Below are positions 24,035-33,603 of a stretch of 64,000 nt of DNA, in pieces. Origin of the DNA: JAWPMT01 sp965267435 (GTDB lineage: Bacteria > Bacteroidota > Bacteroidia > Cytophagales > Cyclobacteriaceae); NCBI GenBank assembly GCA_965267435.1, contig OZ253960.1, positions 4,092,001-4,156,000 of the forward strand, in the 5' to 3' direction. The position numbers and the translations under genes are program-made. The notes under the pieces were generated by a model that saw only the letters and a program-made list of their open reading frames with translations, made no database searches and had not been told where the DNA came from. The stretch's first letter is position 1; each line of letters begins with the position of its first letter.

Positions 24035-24082
24035 ATTACCAATAGGACTATATGTGAAACCTGTAAACTTATTTTAGGACGA

Positions 24083-24398
24083 GTCAGCCCGGCTTAGGGG
24101 CGCCCGGCTTAGGGATGGAGTCCCGCAGGGAAAAGCCCGAAATGGCCTTGCGCGTCTGCAGGCGGAAAACGACAGCCCGGCCGCCATCTATGAGGACTTG
24201 TATGATTTCTGACAGTACCCCGCCCGACGTACCACTACCGCCGTCGCATCGGGGACCTGGCGGCAAGCCCCAAAAACCTCTGGGGCTATACCCATGACCA
24301 TTGCCCCGCTCAAATAAAATCAGATTTGATTTCCGTATGTGATCCGATAGTTTGGTCGACCATTAAACCAAAATGTTCAACTCAAAACTGAATAGGCC
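24083..24398. repeat. REP-like repeats and leader right of the IS element
   Basis: 316 bases without a gene. It begins with two close copies of CCCGGCTTAGGG, matching the repeats left of the IS, followed by GC-rich sequence with an AGCCCCA...TGGGGCT hairpin at 24266-24287. The AT-rich part from about 24310 is probably the promoter region of the TldD-like gene. Confidence 0.5.
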
Positions 24399-26042
24399 TT
24401 GAAACGAAGAAACTTTATGCATCTCGCAGGCCTGGGCGCAGGTGCAGCCATGCTGCCATCGGTACCTCTGATGGGTAATCCGATTGCTGCCGAGGAACTA
24501 CTCAATCCGGGACTGTCCCCAGCCCAGAAAAAGGAACTGGCGGATGTCGCTCTGAACACCGCGAAGGGGCTGGGATCCACCTATGCGGATGCCCGCATCG
24601 GCCGATACTTGAATCAATTCGTCTTCACTCGCGAACAGAAAGTCCAAAATGTCACCAACACGGAGTCTTTTGGCATTGGTATTCGGGTGATTGCCAACGG
24701 CACGTGGGGATTCGCCTCCACGAATGACGTCTCACCCGATGGCATCAAGAAAGCGACCGAGTTGGCCGTCGCCATTGCCAAAGCCAACTCCAAGATTCAG
24801 GAAGAGCCTGTGAAACTCGCCCCCGTCGAATCGTACGGTGAGGTGACGTGGAAGACGCCTATCGTACGCAATGCCATGGAGGTACCTATTTCGGAAAAGG
24901 TAGACCTCCTGCTGACAGCGAATAAAGCCGCCATGGATAACGGCGCCAGCTACGTGAACACCGGCCTATTCCAGGTAAACGAGCAGAAGTACTTTGCCTC
25001 CACCGATGGATCCTACATCGATCAGGACGTGCACAGGATGTGGCCGTTTATGAGAATCACTGCCATCGACCCAAAAGGTGGCAAATTCAAATCCCGGTCA
25101 GAACTCGCCGCTCCAATGGGATTAGGATACGAATACCTGATGCCAGACGAAAGTGAAATCGTACCGGGCTTGGGAGGCGTTGATCTGTACCGCAATCGCT
25201 ACGACATGATCGCCGATGCCGCAGCTGGTGCCCAGCAGGCCAAGGAAATGCTATCTGCTAAGTCGGTAGAACCTGGCAAGTATGATCTGGTGCTGGATCC
25301 GAATCACCTCGGCCTGACCATTCACGAGTCGGTGGGCCACCCACTGGAACTTGACCGCGTGTTGGGCTATGAAGCTAACTATGCCGGTACGAGCTTTGCC
25401 ACCCTCGACAAATGGAAAGCCGGAGACTTCAACTACGGAAGCGAAATTGTCAATCTCGTGGCAGATAAGACGCAGCCAGGATCGTTGGGTGCCGTGGGCT
25501 ACGACGACGAAGGTGTGAAATGCAAAGAGTGGGACCTCGTAAAAAATGGCGTACTGGTCAATTACCAGGCAATACGCGATCAGGTACATATGATCGATCA
25601 GTCCCAGTCTCATGGCTGCTGCTACTCACAGAGCTGGCAGGATGTACAGTTCCAGCGAATGCCTAATGTGTCTTTGCGCCCAGGAACGGAAAAGTACTCC
25701 GTGCAAGACATGTTGAAAGATGTGGAGAAAGGTATTTACATCGTAGGTCGAGGGTCCTACTCCATCGATCAGCAGCGCTACAACTTCCAGTTTGGCGGAA
25801 ATCTATTCTACGAGATCAAAGACGGGGAGATCGTTGGAATGCTCAATGACGTAGCCTACCAGTCAAACACCCAAGAGTTTTGGAACTCCTGCGCAAAGAT
25901 CTGTGATGAGTCGGACTACCACATGTTTGGTTCTTTCTTCGATGGAAAAGGCCAGCCTTCTCAAATAAGTGCCGTGTCGCATGGCTCATCCACCACCCGC
26001 TTCAACGGTGTGAATGTGATCAACACAGGAAGAAATATTTAA
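24399..26042 (+). CDS. TldD-family metallopeptidase with Tat signal
   Basis: 547-residue member of the TldD/PmbA family. The zinc site HESVGH (His309-Glu310...His314) in LTIHESVGHPLELDR is intact, so this is the catalytic partner of the pair. The TTG start at 24399 gives a twin-arginine-like N-terminus (KRRNFMHLAGLGAGAAM); an ATG at 24417 would drop the arginines. Classical TldD is cytoplasmic, so an exported form is notable but seen in Bacteroidota. It forms a pair with the TldE-like gene 24 bases downstream. Family role: proteolysis of unfolded peptides within a TldD-TldE barrel, and peptide natural-product maturation in some bacteria. Confidence 0.88.
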   Translation: MKRRNFMHLAGLGAGAAMLPSVPLMGNPIAAEELLNPGLSPAQKKELADVALNTAKGLGSTYADARIGRYLNQFVFTREQKVQNVTNTESFGIGIRVIANGTWGFASTNDVSPDGIKKATELAVAIAKANSKIQEEPVKLAPVESYGEVTWKTPIVRNAMEVPISEKVDLLLTANKAAMDNGASYVNTGLFQVNEQKYFASTDGSYIDQDVHRMWPFMRITAIDPKGGKFKSRSELAAPMGLGYEYLMPDESEIVPGLGGVDLYRNRYDMIADAAAGAQQAKEMLSAKSVEPGKYDLVLDPNHLGLTIHESVGHPLELDRVLGYEANYAGTSFATLDKWKAGDFNYGSEIVNLVADKTQPGSLGAVGYDDEGVKCKEWDLVKNGVLVNYQAIRDQVHMIDQSQSHGCCYSQSWQDVQFQRMPNVSLRPGTEKYSVQDMLKDVEKGIYIVGRGSYSIDQQRYNFQFGGNLFYEIKDGEIVGMLNDVAYQSNTQEFWNSCAKICDESDYHMFGSFFDGKGQPSQISAVSHGSSTTRFNGVNVINTGRNI

Positions 26043-26066
26043 AGAACTAAAAGACTTCAAATAGAT

Positions 26067-27386
26067 ATGGCAATATATAGCAAGGATGAAGCAAAGAGCA
26101 TCCTCGAGAAGGCACTGAGCTTCTCTACAGCCGAGACCTGCGAAATCAACCTGGGTGGGTCTGACAGCGGGAATATCCGATACGCACGAAATACAGTATC
26201 GACTGCCGGCGCACAATCCAGCCAGCAACTGGTGGTGCAGTCCAGCTACGGACTAAGGTCTGGAACAGCGACGATCGACGAGTTTGATGATGAGTCACTG
26301 GCCAAGGTCGTGAAGAGGTCCGAGGAGCTGGCGAAACTAAGCCCTGAAAATCCCGAGTTTATGCCTCCTCTCGGTCCACAGGAGTACTCGGAGTCCAGGC
26401 AATACTTTGAGAGTACCGCGAAGATCTCTCCGGAATATCGCGCAGAGGTCGCACGCGCAAGTATCGAACCTGCCCGCGCCAAGGATGTAACAGCTGCGGG
26501 CTTCCTGGAAGATAGCGCTGGGTTCTCCTCTATGATCAACAGCGCGGGACTGTTCGCGTACAATCAAAGCTCTTCAGTTGACTTCACGGTAACGATGAGA
26601 TCGAACGACGGAACCGGATCAGGCTGGGTCACGAGGGACTTCAATGATGTCGATAACTTCGACGCTGAAGAGGCCTCCGCCGTGGCGATTGACAAAGCAT
26701 TGCAATCACGCGAAGCCAAGGCCATCGAGCCCGGAAAATATACAGTGATCCTGGAGCCGGCGGCGTCCGTGGGCTTGCTGGGCAACATGTTTTCGTCTTT
26801 CAACGCACGTACTGCGGATGAAGGTCGCAGCTTCATGGCCAAAGAAGGCGGCGGCACCAAGCTGGGTGAGAAGATCGTAGATGAGCGCGTCAATGTGTAC
26901 ATCGACCCGACCAACGACAAGGTACCCTCGCGTACATGGAACGGAGCCGGACAGCCCATCAAAAAGTTTAGTATGCTCGAGGAGGGCGTCGTGAAAAACC
27001 TCTTCTACAGTCGGTACTGGGCCAAGGAGAAAGGTGTGGATCCACTACCCTTCCCCAATGGTAGCGCGATCATGGAAGGTGGCGATGCGTCGCTGGAGGA
27101 TCTCATCAAAGACACCAACAGAGGTATCCTTGTGACCCGCATGTGGTACATCCGTACTGTGGATCCTCAGACGCTATTGTACACAGGCCTCACGAGGGAT
27201 GGTACATTTTTCATTGAAAACGGAAAGATCAAGCACCCTGTGAAGAACTTCCGCTTCAACGAGAGCCCAATCATCATGCTCAACAACCTGGAGACCCTGG
27301 GTCAGCAGGTGCGGATGAATGGCAATCTGATTCCGTATATGAAGATCAGGGACTTCACGTTCACCAGCCTCTCGGACGCCGTCTAG
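26067..27386 (+). CDS. TldE/PmbA-like partner protein
   Basis: 439-residue partner of the TldD-like protein. It shares the overall fold (N-terminal YARNTVSTAGAQSSQQLVVQ region, C-terminal LVTRMWYIRTVDPQTL and TRDGTFFIENG motifs) but has no HExxxH zinc site, as expected for the non-catalytic subunit. Unlike the upstream gene it has no signal sequence, so the two may not be exported together unless carried as a complex. A strong terminator follows. Confidence 0.88.
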   Translation: MAIYSKDEAKSILEKALSFSTAETCEINLGGSDSGNIRYARNTVSTAGAQSSQQLVVQSSYGLRSGTATIDEFDDESLAKVVKRSEELAKLSPENPEFMPPLGPQEYSESRQYFESTAKISPEYRAEVARASIEPARAKDVTAAGFLEDSAGFSSMINSAGLFAYNQSSSVDFTVTMRSNDGTGSGWVTRDFNDVDNFDAEEASAVAIDKALQSREAKAIEPGKYTVILEPAASVGLLGNMFSSFNARTADEGRSFMAKEGGGTKLGEKIVDERVNVYIDPTNDKVPSRTWNGAGQPIKKFSMLEEGVVKNLFYSRYWAKEKGVDPLPFPNGSAIMEGGDASLEDLIKDTNRGILVTRMWYIRTVDPQTLLYTGLTRDGTFFIENGKIKHPVKNFRFNESPIIMLNNLETLGQQVRMNGNLIPYMKIRDFTFTSLSDAV

Positions 27387-27405
27387 AGGTTGACAAGTTG
27401 AAGGA

Positions 27406-27457
27406 GTGTCTCACGCGCCGTGGCTGTAGGGCCTGGTTCGTGAGACACTTTTTTTGA
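27406..27457 (+). terminator. Rho-independent terminator
   Basis: 11-bp stem AGTGTCTCACG/CGTGAGACACT with a 23-base loop and a run of eight T. It ends the tldD/tldE-like transcript 20 bases after the stop. Confidence 0.85.
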
Positions 27458-27493
27458 CCCCAAGCTGTTGAACAGCGTAGTTGACGAGACATT

Positions 27494-28123
27494 ATGAGGA
27501 AGCAATTCGGCTCGGAGTTCTTTTTTACCCGTCTCCAGTATGAGTCTGGCGACTGGGACACGGACCAGCGCATGCCCAGCAACCTGCTGAACTCGCTGGT
27601 GGAGTACACCAATCTCCCTGTGGACACCGTCGAGAACATTATCCCGCTGGGCAGTGATGAGCTCTTTAAATGCCCCTTCTGCTACATCTCAGGTCATAAG
27701 CTCGTGCAGTTCACGAAGGAGGAGGCCGATAATTTCAAAAGGTACGTCGAGAATGGGGGCTTTGTGTTTGCCGACGACTGCAACCACGACATCGACGGCC
27801 TGTTCGCCAAATCCTTCGAAAGGCAGATGGCTGATCTCTTTGGTGAGTCCAGCCTCAAAAAACTACCCAACGATCACAAGCTCTATCGATCCTTTTTCGA
27901 ATTCGATGGGCCACCGACCACTTCCCAGGAGCTCAACGGCTGGGGCGACGACATTGTACATGATTACCTCAAGGCCATAGAGGTAGACGGCCGCATCGGG
28001 GTGCTATACAGCAACAAAGACTATGGCTGTGAGTGGGATTATGACTTCCGCAACAAGCGATGGTACAAGATCGACAACACCCGCTTCGCTGTGAATATTG
28101 TCATGTATGCGATGACAGCATAG
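27494..28123 (+). CDS. DUF4159 protein
   Basis: 209-residue protein of family DUF4159. The fold resembles class I glutamine amidotransferase-like or ThuA-like domains: SGHKLVQFTKEEADNFKRYVENGGFVFADDC is a typical nucleophile-elbow region, here without an obvious catalytic triad. Such proteins occur next to MoxR ATPase, DUF58 and VWA/BatA proteins. It has no signal peptide in this form. The molecular function is not known. Confidence 0.85.
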   Translation: MRKQFGSEFFFTRLQYESGDWDTDQRMPSNLLNSLVEYTNLPVDTVENIIPLGSDELFKCPFCYISGHKLVQFTKEEADNFKRYVENGGFVFADDCNHDIDGLFAKSFERQMADLFGESSLKKLPNDHKLYRSFFEFDGPPTTSQELNGWGDDIVHDYLKAIEVDGRIGVLYSNKDYGCEWDYDFRNKRWYKIDNTRFAVNIVMYAMTA

Positions 28124-28325
28124 TAGTGGAACCATTCACAAAATTCTTTTTGCCTGCTTGAATCCTCTCTTGAAGCTATTTGGCAGTTCATCACGAATAA
28201 TTGCCTCCATTCCGTGAAATACTAACTTCAGGCTATCTACCAGCGACCGTCTATTGAAGACCAGCACGCCAGATGATCGATTTTGCCATAATTTTAAAAT
28301 CCAGCACAAGTCGTATCTACAAACA

Positions 28326-29315
28326 GTGGAGAATATCGAAGCAATAGAACGCGAAGTCGAGTCGCTGATCCAAAAACTGGATTCAGTCAAGACAGAGATA
28401 CATAAGGCCATCATCGGTCAGGAGCAGGTGGTCGATGAGCTACTGATAGGTCTACTGGCCAGGGGACACGTCCTGATTGAGGGAATGCCCGGTCTGGCGA
28501 AGACGCTATTGATCAAGTCACTGGCGGAGGCCGTGGATCTGTCATTCAAGCGCATCCAGTTTACTCCGGACCTGATGCCAAGTGACATCATAGGTACCGA
28601 AGTGATCGAAGAGGATGCCCATGGTCACAAGACCTTCGTCTATCGTAAGGGGGCCATCTTCGCCAACATCGTCCTAGGTGACGAGATCAACCGAACGCCC
28701 CCCAAAACGCAAGCGGCATTGCTCGAGGTGATGCAAGAGCACCGCGTCACCTACGGTGGTACCGACTATCCACTACCGCAGCCATTTTTCTTCCTTGCAA
28801 CGCAAAACCCCATTGAGCAGTCGGGCACGTTCCCTTTGCCTGAGGCACAGATGGACCGCTTCCTCCTCTATACATTGATTGACTACCCCAGCGAACAAGA
28901 AGAGCGTGACATACTGTCGGCCACAACCGGTAAGTCTGGTGAAGCCATCAGCGCCGTGCTCCATGCCGAAGACATCATCCGATTGCAGCAGTTCGTACGT
29001 GAAGTGACAATCGCAGATGAATTGATCGACCGCACCAATATGCTGGTGCGTAATACAAGGCCTCAGCTGGCTGATTCTCCTACCATCAAGGAGTATGTAT
29101 CTTATGGCGCTGGTCCAAGGGCAGGGCAGGCAATCATTTTGGCAGCAAAGGGCCGTGCCCTTCTGCAGGGTCGATATGCGGTGATCCCTGATGACCTGCA
29201 TGCCGTTGTTCTTCCAGCCATGCGGCATCGCCTGGTCCCGAGTTTCAAAGCAGAATCCGAGTCGGTAACCACCGATACCATCATCACGGAGCTGCTGAAG
29301 ACCAACAAATTCTAG
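28326..29315 (+). CDS. MoxR-family AAA+ ATPase
   Basis: AAA+ chaperone-like ATPase of about 329 residues. Walker A is GMPGLAKT, Walker B is IVLGDEINR, and sensor 1 lies in FFLATQNPIEQSGTF; the C-terminal lid domain is complete. The frame is open to a TTG at 28254, but homologous sequence (VENIEAIEREVESL) begins at the GTG at 28326, which I prefer. MoxR proteins usually act with DUF58 and VWA-domain partners in remodelling or metal insertion. The DUF58 gene starts six bases after this stop. Confidence 0.92.
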   Translation: MENIEAIEREVESLIQKLDSVKTEIHKAIIGQEQVVDELLIGLLARGHVLIEGMPGLAKTLLIKSLAEAVDLSFKRIQFTPDLMPSDIIGTEVIEEDAHGHKTFVYRKGAIFANIVLGDEINRTPPKTQAALLEVMQEHRVTYGGTDYPLPQPFFFLATQNPIEQSGTFPLPEAQMDRFLLYTLIDYPSEQEERDILSATTGKSGEAISAVLHAEDIIRLQQFVREVTIADELIDRTNMLVRNTRPQLADSPTIKEYVSYGAGPRAGQAIILAAKGRALLQGRYAVIPDDLHAVVLPAMRHRLVPSFKAESESVTTDTIITELLKTNKF

Positions 29316-29321
29316 ACGACT

Positions 29322-30191
29322 ATGGGCAGTCCCTCCTTCGAGTCCCTGTTCAACCCCAGTGTTCTGAAATCGCTGGCCCATTTCGAGTGGACCATACGTG
29401 CGATTGCCAAAGGGACATTCCTTGGCAACAGGATCAGTAAGAGATTGGGAGCAGGGATGGAGTTTAGCCAATATCGCCCATACACCCAGGGGGATGACAT
29501 TCGCCGACTCGACTGGAAGATGTACGGTCGTTCGGAGCGCTTCTACATAAAGCAATCGGAAGTGGAAACGGACGTGGGCGTATGGTTCGTATTGGATGAT
29601 TCGCTTTCGATGACCTACCAGGAAGATGGGCTCACCAAGTTTGACTATAGTCGGATATTCATTGGTTACCTCGCCTATCTATCGCTCTTAATTGGCGATA
29701 GTTTTGGATTGATCACGTCACAGGGCACCCTACCTATCGGCCATGGCCATAAGCAATGGCAGCGATTTGTCAGTAGGCTCTACGCCTGCAAGCCTTCAAG
29801 CCATTTGGACCTGTTTACTCCGAAGCTGGTAGGAAAAGAAGTGATCGTGGTTCTCAGTGATCTCTACGACAATAGGGAGAACTGGAGCAGTGAACTACCC
29901 AAACTGAAGACGAGGCAAAACGAGGTCCTGGTCTTTCATGTACTTGGTTCCCGCGAGGAGCAGCTAAGTTTTGAAGGCGCCCTGACATTTCAAGATTTAG
30001 AGAGCGGCGAGAAGGTACAACTGACTCCACAAAGGGTCGCGGACTCCTACCAAAGGAAACTGAGCCATTGGTGTGAATCACTGCGAACCGGGTTTTCAGC
30101 CAAAGGCATTGATTATCGACGTGCAATGATGATGGCAGACCCTACCCCTCTCATTCACCAGTTCCTTTATCAAAGCAGTCGGATGAGGTGA
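29322..30191 (+). CDS. DUF58 protein
   Basis: 289-residue DUF58 protein, a standard MoxR partner with a VWA-like fold. Diagnostic segments are GAGMEFSQYRPYTQGDDIRRLDWKMYGR and the MIDAS-like VLDDSLSM, in which the DxSxS pattern is kept. It overlaps the following membrane-protein gene by one base (ATGA-type junction at 30189-30192). It probably couples MoxR activity to the membrane proteins of the operon. Confidence 0.92.
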   Translation: MGSPSFESLFNPSVLKSLAHFEWTIRAIAKGTFLGNRISKRLGAGMEFSQYRPYTQGDDIRRLDWKMYGRSERFYIKQSEVETDVGVWFVLDDSLSMTYQEDGLTKFDYSRIFIGYLAYLSLLIGDSFGLITSQGTLPIGHGHKQWQRFVSRLYACKPSSHLDLFTPKLVGKEVIVVLSDLYDNRENWSSELPKLKTRQNEVLVFHVLGSREEQLSFEGALTFQDLESGEKVQLTPQRVADSYQRKLSHWCESLRTGFSAKGIDYRRAMMMADPTPLIHQFLYQSSRMR

Positions 30192-31354
30192 TGGGACTGG
30201 GAAATCTGACATATCTCTTGGCATTGACAGGTGTCGCGCTTCCTATACTGATCCATCTATGGAGCAGAAAGACGCCGAAAACGCTGCCGTTTGGGTCCGT
30301 TCGATTTTTGCAAGAGTCCGAAACCCGCACACTGAGAAGCATCCAGCCTTCTGAGCTACTACTGCTTCTTTTAAGGGTTGGGATCATCATTTGCCTTGTT
30401 CTGATCGTCAGTGAGCCCTGGAGCTTATCCACTCAAGACACGAATCAAAGCATTGTGCTCGTAGACCCAGTTTATGCGGACAGAAAGGAGATCGCAGTGC
30501 TACGAGACACATCACAAGCCTCACTGCATTGGCTCACCAGCGGCTTACCGACTATCGATACAGAGATCTCCGGTCGGCCACCTGCGAACGTCTGGGAACT
30601 GGCATCGCACATCGCCCAACTACCCTTTGAGGAGAAAGTGGTCCTGAGTCCCAGACTGTATGCTCGATTCAAAGGCCCTGCTAATGCATTGCCCGAAGGG
30701 TTGCTCTGGCAGAGTTTGCCAGCCCGCGAAAACGTAGAAGAGGTGGACCAGGTCCTCGCCTCGGGGAGAACAATCACGATAGAAACCATGACCAGTGAGC
30801 CACACAGTCAGTTTCGTCACACATTGACTGGCTCGGACCTAGGCAGGTCATTGGATGTCAAAGTCTTCGTAGCATCGGAAGCAGAGACTGAGGAACTGGC
30901 TCAGCTGGTAAGGACGACCTTCGTTGCAATTAGCAAAAACGGGTTGATCAATATCGAAGCATCGCTCAGCCTCGCTGATGCAGATTGGGTCTTTTGGCTG
31001 AAGCGGGACCCGGCCCCACGCCGTAACCATCTGGTGCTAATCAATACGTACGAACGTGGTCTGAGTAGGGTAGCTCCTTACGTCTACCAATTGGGAGCTG
31101 AATTGACAGCTGACGATTTTCTTACCTACCATATTCCATTGAAAATCGAATCTATGTTCACCTCAGGCCTCATCGATACAGATCCGTACGATCAGCGGAT
31201 GGTCCCTATTGAACAAGTAGCTGCGTTTACCTCAGGTAAAGAGACTGCAGCTGCAGCTTTCGAGAAGAAGTCTTGGCAATCGGTCCTTTGGCTCGTGCTG
31301 GTCGGCACCTTATTGATAGAAAGATGGTGGTCTCTAAAAACCAGTCAATCATGA
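30191..31354 (+). CDS. BatA-like membrane protein
   Basis: 387 residues. The N-terminus matches the BatA/N-terminal double-transmembrane domain (ALPILIHLWSRKTPKTLPFGSVRFLQES, then a second segment near 58-75), as found in aerotolerance-type operons. A periplasmic domain without a complete VWA metal site follows, and a C-terminal membrane segment lies near 360-378. The start overlaps the DUF58 stop by one base, and the end overlaps the next start by four. Confidence 0.82.
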   Translation: MGLGNLTYLLALTGVALPILIHLWSRKTPKTLPFGSVRFLQESETRTLRSIQPSELLLLLLRVGIIICLVLIVSEPWSLSTQDTNQSIVLVDPVYADRKEIAVLRDTSQASLHWLTSGLPTIDTEISGRPPANVWELASHIAQLPFEEKVVLSPRLYARFKGPANALPEGLLWQSLPARENVEEVDQVLASGRTITIETMTSEPHSQFRHTLTGSDLGRSLDVKVFVASEAETEELAQLVRTTFVAISKNGLINIEASLSLADADWVFWLKRDPAPRRNHLVLINTYERGLSRVAPYVYQLGAELTADDFLTYHIPLKIESMFTSGLIDTDPYDQRMVPIEQVAAFTSGKETAAAAFEKKSWQSVLWLVLVGTLLIERWWSLKTSQS

Positions 31355-33603
31355 GGGAGGCCCATCGACTATTGGCCAAACTGAGAAGGCGCTGGCAGGC
31401 ATTGGTGCTATCGCAAATCCTGCTGATATCAATGTGCTTAGGCATCGGCACCTTCGTGGCTACAGGATCCGCAGGACTAGCCGCTGGCACCCTCTTGTTA
31501 TCCCTGATCATTTGTCTGGCTATTTTTCGGCGCGCTTTCCCCAGCATTGACGATGTGATCCGCCTGGTCAATGTCCAGTTTCCACAGTTGGAATACAGCA
31601 TGGCCCTGACCACTGAGAAAGTAGATGGTCTCGCGGCCGTGCAGCAACATAAAGTCATCAGTGAATTGGCATCGCTAAAGGCATCGGTGAAATACCCTAT
31701 GAAATGGTGGCCAGTGCTGACAGCACTGGGTCTGGGCATCCTGATCGCGGGAATGAAGCCGTTGCTCCAGCAGCCCAACGCATCCGAGCAAACTGCACAG
31801 TCGCTATTGAGCACAGAAGCGACGGAAGAGGCAATAGCGGGAGCACCCCTCGAGTTGGAAGGTATCTCGACTACGATCTACCCTCCGGCCTACACGAATC
31901 TGAAAAGAACCTCATCCACCGATCCCAACTTGAAAATACCCCAGGGCAGTCGGGTTTCGATTGCGGCGACATTTTCCAAACCACCGGAGGAAGTCCGCTT
32001 TGCATTGTCCAATCAGGCACCGCTGAAGATGTCGTTAAACAATGAGGTAGCGTCGATTTCGCTACCGACCCTCTCAAAAGGGTTTTACACGCTACAATAT
32101 ACAGATGGCAGTGACACGCTGAGCAGCCCGTACTATGCGATCGAGGTTATCTCAGATGAACCACCCACGATTCAGGTAGACGGCCTTGAGGCCTACCAGA
32201 AAGTGAAGTACTCTCCCACGGCAGGGGTGACTTTGAACGCTACAATTATGGATGACTACGGCTTGACAGCAGCCTATGTCACCGCTACCATCAGCAAGGG
32301 ATCGGGTGAGGCCGTTAAGTTCCGGGAGCAACGCCTCGATTTCGACTCACGAGTCGATGGCAAAGCCTTTACCAGTTCCATGCGTCTGAATGTTGCGGAC
32401 TTTGACATGGAACCGGGGAACGAGCTCTACTTCTTTGTGACTGCCCTGGACAATCGCGAACCGGAAGCGCAGGCTACCCGCACTGAGACGTACTTCTTCG
32501 TCTTGGAAGACACTACCAGCATCGACTTCTCCCTGCAGGGTAACCTTGGGGTGGACCTGATGCCAGAATACTTCCGAAGTCAGCGGCAGATCATCATTGA
32601 TACAGAAAAACTGATCGCCGACCGTGGGTCCATCTCCAGGAACGACTTCAACCAAACTAGCAATGAATTGGGATTTGACCAGAAGGCACTCCGCCTGAGG
32701 TACGGTCAATTTCTTGGAGAGGAAGATGAAAGCGGGATCGCCTTGGAGGCAGCGCCCGAGGAGGGCGGTGATGAAGGGCACGAGGAGGAGGACCACGCCG
32801 AGGATGATCACACGGAGTCAACAGGATTTGGGGCCAATGTCCTCCAGGAGTTTGGTCATGACCACGACCACGAGGAGGAGGATGGACAGCTGCTCGACAA
32901 AGGCACCTTCGCGAATGACGCTGAGGAAATCGTCGAGAAACTGGGTCACAGTCATGATGATGCCGAGACGGCAACCTTCTATACAATCTCCATGAAAACA
33001 AAACTGAAGGCAGCCTTAAGCGTCATGTGGGATGCGGAGTTGCACCTTCGTCTCTTCCATCCGGAAGAGTCGCTGCCCTATCAATATGAAGCACTGAAGC
33101 TTATCAAGGAAATAAAGAACCACGCACGTATCTATGTCCAGCGCATTGGATTTGAGCCTCCGGCTATTCCCATCGATGAGAAGCGCCTCACCGGTGACCT
33201 GGATGAGGTTGGCGGTCAATTATGGAAGGACGACATCGACCTCCATCTACGCTACCCCCACATGGCCTCTGCTGCCGCAGCCATCGCACGTGTACTTCCA
33301 GGTGAAGAAGGCATTGTAAACGACCTCCAGGAGGTCCTTCGTCTGGCGGGCAACGAACTGGCGGCTATTGCCCTGGAGGAGCCTGGAAACTATCTGGAGA
33401 CATTGACGATGCTCAGCAGCCTCATCAATACCGACACCTTCGACGTCAAGAACCTCAGGTCACTGGCAAGGATTCACAGGGTTTTCCTCTCGCGATTGGA
33501 GACCAGAGAGAGCGCCATTTCGAGTCGTCCTCAAGCGCAACACTCGCTGTTGGAAGCCTTCCGTGAGGAAGTCGTGAGGACCCAAACCCTCGAGGACCAA
33601 TGA
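31351..33603 (+). CDS. DUF4175-like membrane protein with a His/acidic-rich insert
   Basis: 750 residues with two membrane segments near the N-terminus (about 20-65) and another near 110-130, then a long periplasmic region with beta-sandwich-like repeats. At about residues 465-535 there is a low-complexity segment dense in His, Asp and Glu (GHEEEDHAEDDH, GHDHDHEEEDG, GHSHDD) that could bind divalent metals. Family assignment is tentative, by analogy with DUF4175 proteins in the same operon type. Start and stop both overlap neighbours by four bases, so the operon is tightly coupled. Confidence 0.72.
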   Translation: MREAHRLLAKLRRRWQALVLSQILLISMCLGIGTFVATGSAGLAAGTLLLSLIICLAIFRRAFPSIDDVIRLVNVQFPQLEYSMALTTEKVDGLAAVQQHKVISELASLKASVKYPMKWWPVLTALGLGILIAGMKPLLQQPNASEQTAQSLLSTEATEEAIAGAPLELEGISTTIYPPAYTNLKRTSSTDPNLKIPQGSRVSIAATFSKPPEEVRFALSNQAPLKMSLNNEVASISLPTLSKGFYTLQYTDGSDTLSSPYYAIEVISDEPPTIQVDGLEAYQKVKYSPTAGVTLNATIMDDYGLTAAYVTATISKGSGEAVKFREQRLDFDSRVDGKAFTSSMRLNVADFDMEPGNELYFFVTALDNREPEAQATRTETYFFVLEDTTSIDFSLQGNLGVDLMPEYFRSQRQIIIDTEKLIADRGSISRNDFNQTSNELGFDQKALRLRYGQFLGEEDESGIALEAAPEEGGDEGHEEEDHAEDDHTESTGFGANVLQEFGHDHDHEEEDGQLLDKGTFANDAEEIVEKLGHSHDDAETATFYTISMKTKLKAALSVMWDAELHLRLFHPEESLPYQYEALKLIKEIKNHARIYVQRIGFEPPAIPIDEKRLTGDLDEVGGQLWKDDIDLHLRYPHMASAAAAIARVLPGEEGIVNDLQEVLRLAGNELAAIALEEPGNYLETLTMLSSLINTDTFDVKNLRSLARIHRVFLSRLETRESAISSRPQAQHSLLEAFREEVVRTQTLEDQ

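Larger units (their letters stand above)
22675..24082 (+). mobile_element. IS3-family insertion sequence
   Basis: Element of about 1.4 kb with terminal inverted repeats: TGTCCTGAAATAGGTTTACA at the left and, reading inward on the other strand from 24082, CGTCCTAAAATAAGTTTACA at the right (17 of 20 match; the exact end is uncertain by one base). It encodes OrfA and, in the -1 frame, OrfB with an intact DDE triad, so it may be active. I see no clear target duplication. Confidence 0.88.
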
